Positions 6,086-9,613 of a stretch of DNA of 9,613 nt are shown here, in pieces. The position numbers and the translations under genes were made by a program. Source of the stretch: Oscillospiraceae bacterium. Its GTDB lineage: Bacteria; Bacillota; Clostridia; Oscillospirales; Oscillospiraceae. The stretch lies in the NCBI GenBank assembly GCA_017480395.1, contig JAFVAS010000306.1, forward strand, positions 1-9,613, read 5' to 3'. Under the pieces are notes generated by a model that saw only the letters and a list, made by a program, of their open reading frames with translations, searched no databases and was not told the origin of the DNA. Numbering within the stretch: position 1 is the first letter of the stretch; each line of letters opens with the position of its first letter.

Positions 6086-6117
6086 GCCGGCACGGCGGGT
6101 CCGCCCGCCGTGCCGGC
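6086..6117 (+). repeat. Very stable intercistronic hairpin between dctP and dctQ
   Basis: GCCGGCACGGCGGG (6086-6099) pairs perfectly with 6104-6117 over 14 bp, closed by the loop TCCG. No U-tract follows (the next bases are AGCGGTACATG), so full termination is unlikely. Such hairpins often protect the upstream mRNA from 3' exonucleases. This would let the solute-binding protein be made in excess over the membrane subunits. It could also be a weak attenuator. Confidence 0.7.
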
Positions 6118-6170
6118 AGCGGTACATGAAAAGAGACCGCAGCTTCGCAGCGTTGAAACGTGAAGTGAGC

Positions 6171-6196
6171 CGATCGAAAAACGTGTTTCGTGATCG
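6171..6196 (+). other. Small imperfect hairpin upstream of dctQ
   Basis: CGATC-GAAA (6171-6179) pairs with TTTC (6186-6189) and, after a 2-nt bulge, GATCG (6192-6196). It ends 16 nt before the dctQ Shine-Dalgarno sequence (from 6213). The rest of 6118-6231 shows nothing else recognisable. Function is unknown. Confidence 0.3.
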
Positions 6197-6231
6197 ACAA
6201 AAACGTGGAATTGGGGAAAGGAACACATCAT

Positions 6232-6831
6232 ATGAAGGTATTGCTGAAAATCGCCGATACCATCGACGCCATCAACAGCCGCATCGGCCGGATCTTTGCC
6301 TGGATCCTGCTGCCCATGATCCTGCTGACGGCGTACGAGGTCTTCCGGCGCTATGTTTTGAACAGCCCCACCATCTGGGCCTGGGAGCTGATCGTGCAGA
6401 TCTGGGGCTTGATGCTCATGACCTGCGGCGGTTACTGCTTCTGGCGGGGCGGCTTCGTCCGGGTGGACGTGCTGTACAACAAGTTTCCGCAAAAGATTAA
6501 GTATATCATCGGCATCGTCACCTGCGTCTTACTGTTCATCTGCATGGCCATCACATTCATCTATGGCTGGAACATGTTCTATGTCTCCTTCACCCGCAAT
6601 GAGCGCATCGGCTCCGTGTGGGGCTCTCCCATGTGGACCATCCGCTTCTGGGTGCCGCTGGGCGCGTTCCTCATGGGCATCCAGGGCATCAGCGAGCTCA
6701 TCAAATATGTGGCGGCCCTGCTGGGCATCCGGGAGCTGAAGGTCAACTCCGACGAGGTGGCCGAGGCCATTGAACAGGTGAAGGCCACCGAGCGCCTTCC
6801 CGACGAAGAAAAGGAGGGCGGGGATCAATGA
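6232..6831 (+). CDS. dctQ: TRAP transporter small membrane subunit (DctQ family)
   Basis: This 199-aa integral membrane protein pairs with DctM to form the membrane part of the TRAP transporter. Four hydrophobic helices are visible at about 19-42, 50-71, 89-111 and 135-163, the number expected for DctQ. Family landmarks include the FRRYVLNSP segment after helix 1, the WE pair (51-52) starting helix 2, and GGFVRVDVLYNKFP (73-86) in the loop that follows. The C-terminal tail (about 165-199) is charged and cytoplasmic-looking. ATG 6232 was chosen because GGGGAAAGGA (6213-6222) lies 9 nt upstream; an in-frame GTG at 6190 would add 14 residues without a better site. The stop overlaps the dctM start (ATGA at 6828-6831), a sign of translational coupling. 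It is separated from dctP by 204 nt containing a strong hairpin. Confidence 0.93.
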   Translation: MKVLLKIADTIDAINSRIGRIFAWILLPMILLTAYEVFRRYVLNSPTIWAWELIVQIWGLMLMTCGGYCFWRGGFVRVDVLYNKFPQKIKYIIGIVTCVLLFICMAITFIYGWNMFYVSFTRNERIGSVWGSPMWTIRFWVPLGAFLMGIQGISELIKYVAALLGIRELKVNSDEVAEAIEQVKATERLPDEEKEGGDQ

Positions 6832-8138
6832 GTGCTTCCATCGTCATTTTGCTGGTGGGCCTGGTGGCTCTGATGGCCCTGGGCATTCCCATCTGCTTTG
6901 CGCTGATGAGCGTGTCCTCCGTGATCTTGATCCTCTTCTTCGGCCCCGCTCAGATGAACATTTTGAACGCGGCCTTCGTCAACCAAATGCAGTCCGACTC
7001 TCTGCTGGCCATTCCCATGTTCGCGCTGATGGCGGCCTTTTTGCAGACCTCCGGCATCGGCAGCGACATTTATGAGTTCTTCCACAAGTGGATGGGCGGC
7101 ATCAAGGGCGGCCTGGCCATGGCCACCGTCGCCACCACCGCCGTCATCGCGGCCATGAGCGGCGTGGCTGCCACGGCCACCATCTCCATGGGCCTCATTG
7201 CCCTGCCGGAGATGATCAAGCGGGGGTATGACAAGTCCCTGGCCTGCGGCCCCGTCCTCTCCGGCGGGTGCCTGGGCCCCATCATTCCGCCCTCCACCAT
7301 CATGATCATCATGGCAAGCTACACCGGCGTCTCTGCCGGGTGGCTGTTCATGGGCGGCGTGCTGCCCGGCGTGGGCCTTGCCATCCTCTTCATCATCTAC
7401 ATCGGCATCCGCTGCATCATCACCCCCTCGCTGGGTCCCGCCATTCCCAAGGAGGAGCGGCCCACCTGGGGCGAGAAGTTCAAGGTATTCGGCAAGGTGG
7501 TCATCCCTATCGGCATCATCGTGCTGGTACTGGGCTGCATCTATGCCGGTATCGCAACGCCCACCGAGGCCTCCGGCGTGGGCGCCACCGCGTCGTTGCT
7601 CTACGCCCTGCTCAGCCGCAAGCTGACCTTCCGCAACCTGCGGGACTCCTTGGTCCAGACCATGGAGGTCTCTGCTATGCTCATGTGGATCCTGATGGGC
7701 GGCGCGGCCTACAATTCCCTGGTCAACATCACCCGCCTTTCCGACGTGGTGGCCAACGCCTTCCGCAGCGCTCAACTGGACGGGCTGCCGCTGATGCTGG
7801 TGATCTTCGCTCTGTTCTTCGTGATGGGCATGTTCTTGGATACCACTCCCATCATCATGATCGCCATTCCCATCCTGCTGCCCATCATCAAGGCGTCCTC
7901 CCTGGATCTGCACGCCACCATTCTCATCTTGTGCATCACGCTGTGCCTGGGCATGATTACCCCGCCCTTCGGAATCAACATGTTCTACCTTCTGGGTGTG
8001 GCCCCTCCGGGCATCGACACCAAGGTCATGTACAAAGCCGTTATGCCCTATGTGGTCATCTTCGTGGTGGCGCTGGTGTTCATGATGCTCTTCCCCCAGA
8101 TCATCGTCGCGTTCCCCAATTCCGCAATGGGGTATTGA
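6828..8138 (+). CDS. dctM: TRAP transporter large membrane subunit (DctM family)
   Basis: This 436-aa polytopic permease is the ion-coupled transport channel of the TRAP system, powered by a Na+ or H+ gradient, not by ATP. Length is standard. DctM signatures are spread along the chain: GIPICFALM near the N-terminus, IPMFALMAAFLQTSGI (62-77), SGVAATATISMGLIALPEM (111-129), SGGCLGPIIPPSTIMI (145-160) followed by GWLFMGGVLPG (171-181), ATPTEASGVGA (243-253), and GMITPPFGINMFYLLGV (375-391). Many hydrophobic segments are consistent with a multi-spanning protein. The start overlaps the dctQ stop by 4 nt, with AAGGAGGG (6811-6818) upstream, inside dctQ. All three TRAP components are intact and adjacent, so the transporter should be functional. 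Confidence 0.96.
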   Translation: MSASIVILLVGLVALMALGIPICFALMSVSSVILILFFGPAQMNILNAAFVNQMQSDSLLAIPMFALMAAFLQTSGIGSDIYEFFHKWMGGIKGGLAMATVATTAVIAAMSGVAATATISMGLIALPEMIKRGYDKSLACGPVLSGGCLGPIIPPSTIMIIMASYTGVSAGWLFMGGVLPGVGLAILFIIYIGIRCIITPSLGPAIPKEERPTWGEKFKVFGKVVIPIGIIVLVLGCIYAGIATPTEASGVGATASLLYALLSRKLTFRNLRDSLVQTMEVSAMLMWILMGGAAYNSLVNITRLSDVVANAFRSAQLDGLPLMLVIFALFFVMGMFLDTTPIIMIAIPILLPIIKASSLDLHATILILCITLCLGMITPPFGINMFYLLGVAPPGIDTKVMYKAVMPYVVIFVVALVFMMLFPQIIVAFPNSAMGY

Positions 8139-8146
8139 CCCCCGCT

Positions 8147-8167
8147 GCGGCCTGAGGCGGAGGCCGC
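8147..8167 (+). repeat. Hairpin just after dctM
   Basis: GCGGCCT (8147-8153) pairs with AGGCCGC (8161-8167), a perfect 7-bp stem with a 7-nt loop, starting 8 nt after the dctM stop. There is no T-run, so it is not a convincing terminator. It may mark an RNA-processing or stability element between dctM and abfH. Confidence 0.4.
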
Positions 8168-8200
8168 TCGGACCCCGGGCGGCCCCCGCCCTTCCACCTC

Positions 8201-8214
8201 CGCCCCGCGGGGCG
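8201..8214 (+). repeat. GC palindrome next to the abfH ribosome binding site
   Basis: CGCCCCGCGGGGCG is a perfect 14-bp palindrome ending one base before AAAGGAG (8216-8222 region), the ribosome binding site of abfH. As a hairpin it would have a very tight loop. It could place structure beside the ribosome site and modulate abfH translation, or simply reflect GC-rich sequence. Confidence 0.35.
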
Positions 8215-8229
8215 AAAGGAGCTGCACCT

Positions 8230-9354
8230 ATGAGTGAATTCAAAATGCATACCCACCTGGTCTTCGTGGACACCTTCCGGGAGTTCGTGGAGCAGGAGCG
8301 CTTCGGCGATGGGGACTTCATCCTGACCAACGAATTCCTGTATGCAAAATACATCCGCACCCTGGGCCTTTCCTGCGGCACGGCCTTTTTGGAGCAGTAC
8401 GCCCCCGGTGAGCCCACCACCGAAACGGTGGACCGCATCCGGGCGGATCTCCCCCAGGGGCTGCGGCGCATGGTGGCCATCGGCGGCGGCGCCGTGATGG
8501 ATACGGCGAAAATGCTCTCCCTCCACACCTCCCGCAATACCACCGAGGCCCTCTTCGACCTGACGCCCGGCGCCGAAGCGCCCACCCGCCTTTTCGACGT
8601 GTACGCCGTGCCCACCACCTGCGGCACCGGCAGCGAGGTGACCAACGCCTGCTCCGTGGAGCTGATGAGCCTGCACACCAAGCGGGGGCTGAACAACGAC
8701 CTGATGTTCGCCAAAAAATCCGTGCTGATCCCAGAGCTCATCCGGGACCTGCCCTATCGGTTCTTTGCCACCTCCTCCATCGATGCGCTGATCCATGCGG
8801 TGGAGTCCGATCTCTCACCCAAGGCGACCCCCATCTCCCGGATGTTCTCCGAAACGGCTGTGCGCATGATTTTGGAGGGGTACCGCTATCTCGTCGCAAA
8901 CGGCAAGGAGCGTTGGGTGGATCGGGCCCGGGAGTTTCAGATCGCCGCCTGCTATGCCGGTATTGCCTTTTGCTCCGCCGGCTGCGCCGCGGTCCACGCC
9001 CTCAGCTATCCTCTGGGCGGCGGATACCACATCCCCCACGGGGAGTCCAACCAGCTGGTCTTCGCGGCCACCTTCCGCAAATACCGGGAGAAAAAGCCCG
9101 TGGGCAGGCTCAACGATTTGGAGGCTCTGCTTGCCCAGTGCCTGGACGTGCCTGCGGACGAGGCACTGGAGGCGGCCTTCGCCCTCTTTGACCAGGTCCA
9201 GCCCCGCCGGCCCCTGCGGGAGTATGGCATCTCCGACGGGGAGTTCCGCGGCTTTGCCGAGGGGGTCATGGCCGGTCAGCAGCGGCTTCTGGGCAACAAC
9301 TATGTGCCCTTGACCGTCGAAGACATGGTGGAGATCTACCAGTCCGTCTACTAA
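8230..9354 (+). CDS. abfH: 4-hydroxybutyrate dehydrogenase (iron-type alcohol dehydrogenase family)
   Basis: This 374-aa cytoplasmic enzyme interconverts succinate semialdehyde and 4-hydroxybutyrate with a nicotinamide cofactor (NAD(H) in known homologues). It shows the group III (Fe-type) alcohol dehydrogenase plan: nucleotide-binding GGGAVMDTAK (85-94), TTCGTGSEVTN (129-139), and metal ligands Asp185, His189 (DALIHAVES), His256 (VHALSYPLGGGYHIPHGESN) and His270. The specific wording of several blocks (ITNEF-Y, VPTTCGTGSEVTN, SPKA-P-SR-FSE, HALSYPLGG-YH-PHGE-N, NNYV-LTV near the end) matches my recollection of the clostridial 4-hydroxybutyrate dehydrogenases closely, more than general alcohol dehydrogenases. 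ATG 8230 follows AAAGGAG by about 8 nt. The gene lies 91 nt after dctM and 50 nt before abfD. The direction in vivo is uncertain: reduction of semialdehyde during GABA or succinate breakdown, or oxidation of imported 4-hydroxybutyrate. Confidence 0.94.
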   Translation: MSEFKMHTHLVFVDTFREFVEQERFGDGDFILTNEFLYAKYIRTLGLSCGTAFLEQYAPGEPTTETVDRIRADLPQGLRRMVAIGGGAVMDTAKMLSLHTSRNTTEALFDLTPGAEAPTRLFDVYAVPTTCGTGSEVTNACSVELMSLHTKRGLNNDLMFAKKSVLIPELIRDLPYRFFATSSIDALIHAVESDLSPKATPISRMFSETAVRMILEGYRYLVANGKERWVDRAREFQIAACYAGIAFCSAGCAAVHALSYPLGGGYHIPHGESNQLVFAATFRKYREKKPVGRLNDLEALLAQCLDVPADEALEAAFALFDQVQPRRPLREYGISDGEFRGFAEGVMAGQQRLLGNNYVPLTVEDMVEIYQSVY

Positions 9355-9404
9355 CGCCGGGACACCGGCCTGATCCGGGGAAAACCCATAAGGAGGAACG
9401 AAAA

Positions 9405-9613
9405 ATGGCACTGATGAGCGCACAGGAGTATATCGAGAGCCTGCGCAAGCTGAACACCCGCGTGTACATGTTCGGCGAGAAGATCGACAACTGGGTGGAC
9501 CACCCCATGATCCGCCCCTCTATCAACTGCGTGGCCATGACCTACGCCCTGGCCCAGGACCCCCAGTACGCGGACCTCATGACGGTGAAGTCCAGCCTGA
9601 CGGGCCACACCAT
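9405..9613 (+). CDS. abfD: 4-hydroxybutyryl-CoA dehydratase / vinylacetyl-CoA delta-isomerase, N-terminal part (partial)
   Basis: The first 69 residues of the FAD- and [4Fe-4S]-containing enzyme that converts 4-hydroxybutyryl-CoA to crotonyl-CoA, and also isomerises vinylacetyl-CoA. The N-terminus (YIESLRKLNTRVYMFGEKI, then WVDHPMIRPSINCVAMTY, then AQDPQYADLMT) is nearly identical to my recollection of the clostridial AbfD proteins of the HpaB-related family. The iron-sulfur ligands (Cys99, Cys103, His292 and Cys299 in the C. aminobutyricum enzyme) lie beyond the window end and cannot be checked. ATG 9405 has AGGAGG (9391-9396) 8 nt upstream. It is co-directional with abfH and only 50 nt away, with no terminator. 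Its presence fixes the pathway meaning of abfT and abfH. Confidence 0.95.
   Translation, partial: MALMSAQEYIESLRKLNTRVYMFGEKIDNWVDHPMIRPSINCVAMTYALAQDPQYADLMTVKSSLTGHT

Noticed and set aside
6086..6117. The dctP-dctQ hairpin as a full rho-independent terminator
   Set aside because: No U-tract follows the stem, and dctQ/dctM have no convincing promoter of their own, so read-through is expected.
4906..6492. Minus-strand open frame of about 528 codons opposite dctP and dctQ
   Set aside because: It is an antisense shadow of dctP/dctQ across a structured intergenic region, with no recognisable family and no plausible ribosome site.
6126..6500. Plus-strand frame starting at ATG 6126 between dctP and dctQ
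   Set aside because: It has a weak upstream site and most of its length overlaps dctQ out of frame; the translation becomes Arg/His/Leu-rich shadow sequence.
6825..8741. Minus-strand open frame of about 638 codons opposite dctM and abfH
   Set aside because: It covers the antisense of two well-supported genes and an intergenic gap; its low-complexity Gly/His/Asp-rich translation is a composition artefact.

Overview
The window reads as a stretch of chromosome from a GC-rich, anaerobic, butyrate-forming Clostridia-type bacterium, most likely an Oscillospiraceae-like gut Firmicute. That placement is inferred from the gene content (a 4-hydroxybutyrate-to-crotonyl-CoA route of the Clostridium aminobutyricum/C. 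kluyveri kind, and a membrane pyrophosphatase), the strong AGGAGG-type ribosome binding sites, and the GC-rich coding sequence beside an AT-rich control region. No mobile element, CRISPR array, tRNA or rRNA was recognised.

Layout: (1) 1-330 is the 3' end of a membrane-bound ion-pumping pyrophosphatase (hppA), closed by a textbook terminator at 350-382. (2) 383-839 is a gene-free, GC-rich convergent region with several strong hairpins. (3) 840-2273 (minus strand) encodes a PAS / AAA+ / Fis-type HTH activator of sigma-54 RNA polymerase. (4) 2274-2739 is an AT-rich divergent control region. It holds a consensus -24/-12 sigma-54 promoter facing the operon, a sigma-A-like promoter for the regulator, a second sigma-A-like promoter that collides with the first operon gene's ribosome binding site, and several inverted repeats. 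(5) 2740 to the window end is a co-directional operon: abfT (4-hydroxybutyrate CoA-transferase), a divergent crotonase-fold protein, dctP-dctQ-dctM (a complete TRAP transporter), abfH (4-hydroxybutyrate dehydrogenase), and the start of abfD (4-hydroxybutyryl-CoA dehydratase).

How the genes fit together (inference from families): the TRAP transporter would import a small carboxylate. Likely candidates are 4-hydroxybutyrate or a close C4 relative. AbfH interconverts succinate semialdehyde and 4-hydroxybutyrate, AbfT loads 4-hydroxybutyrate onto CoA, and AbfD dehydrates and isomerises it to crotonyl-CoA, which feeds butyrate formation. The divergently encoded PAS/sigma-54 activator, facing a perfect sigma-54 promoter, suggests the whole module is switched on by substrate. 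The most unusual points are the dedicated TRAP system inside a 4-hydroxybutyrate operon, the crotonase-like protein lacking one of the two classic hydratase glutamates, and a His in place of the first Gly of the activator's GAFTGA loop.
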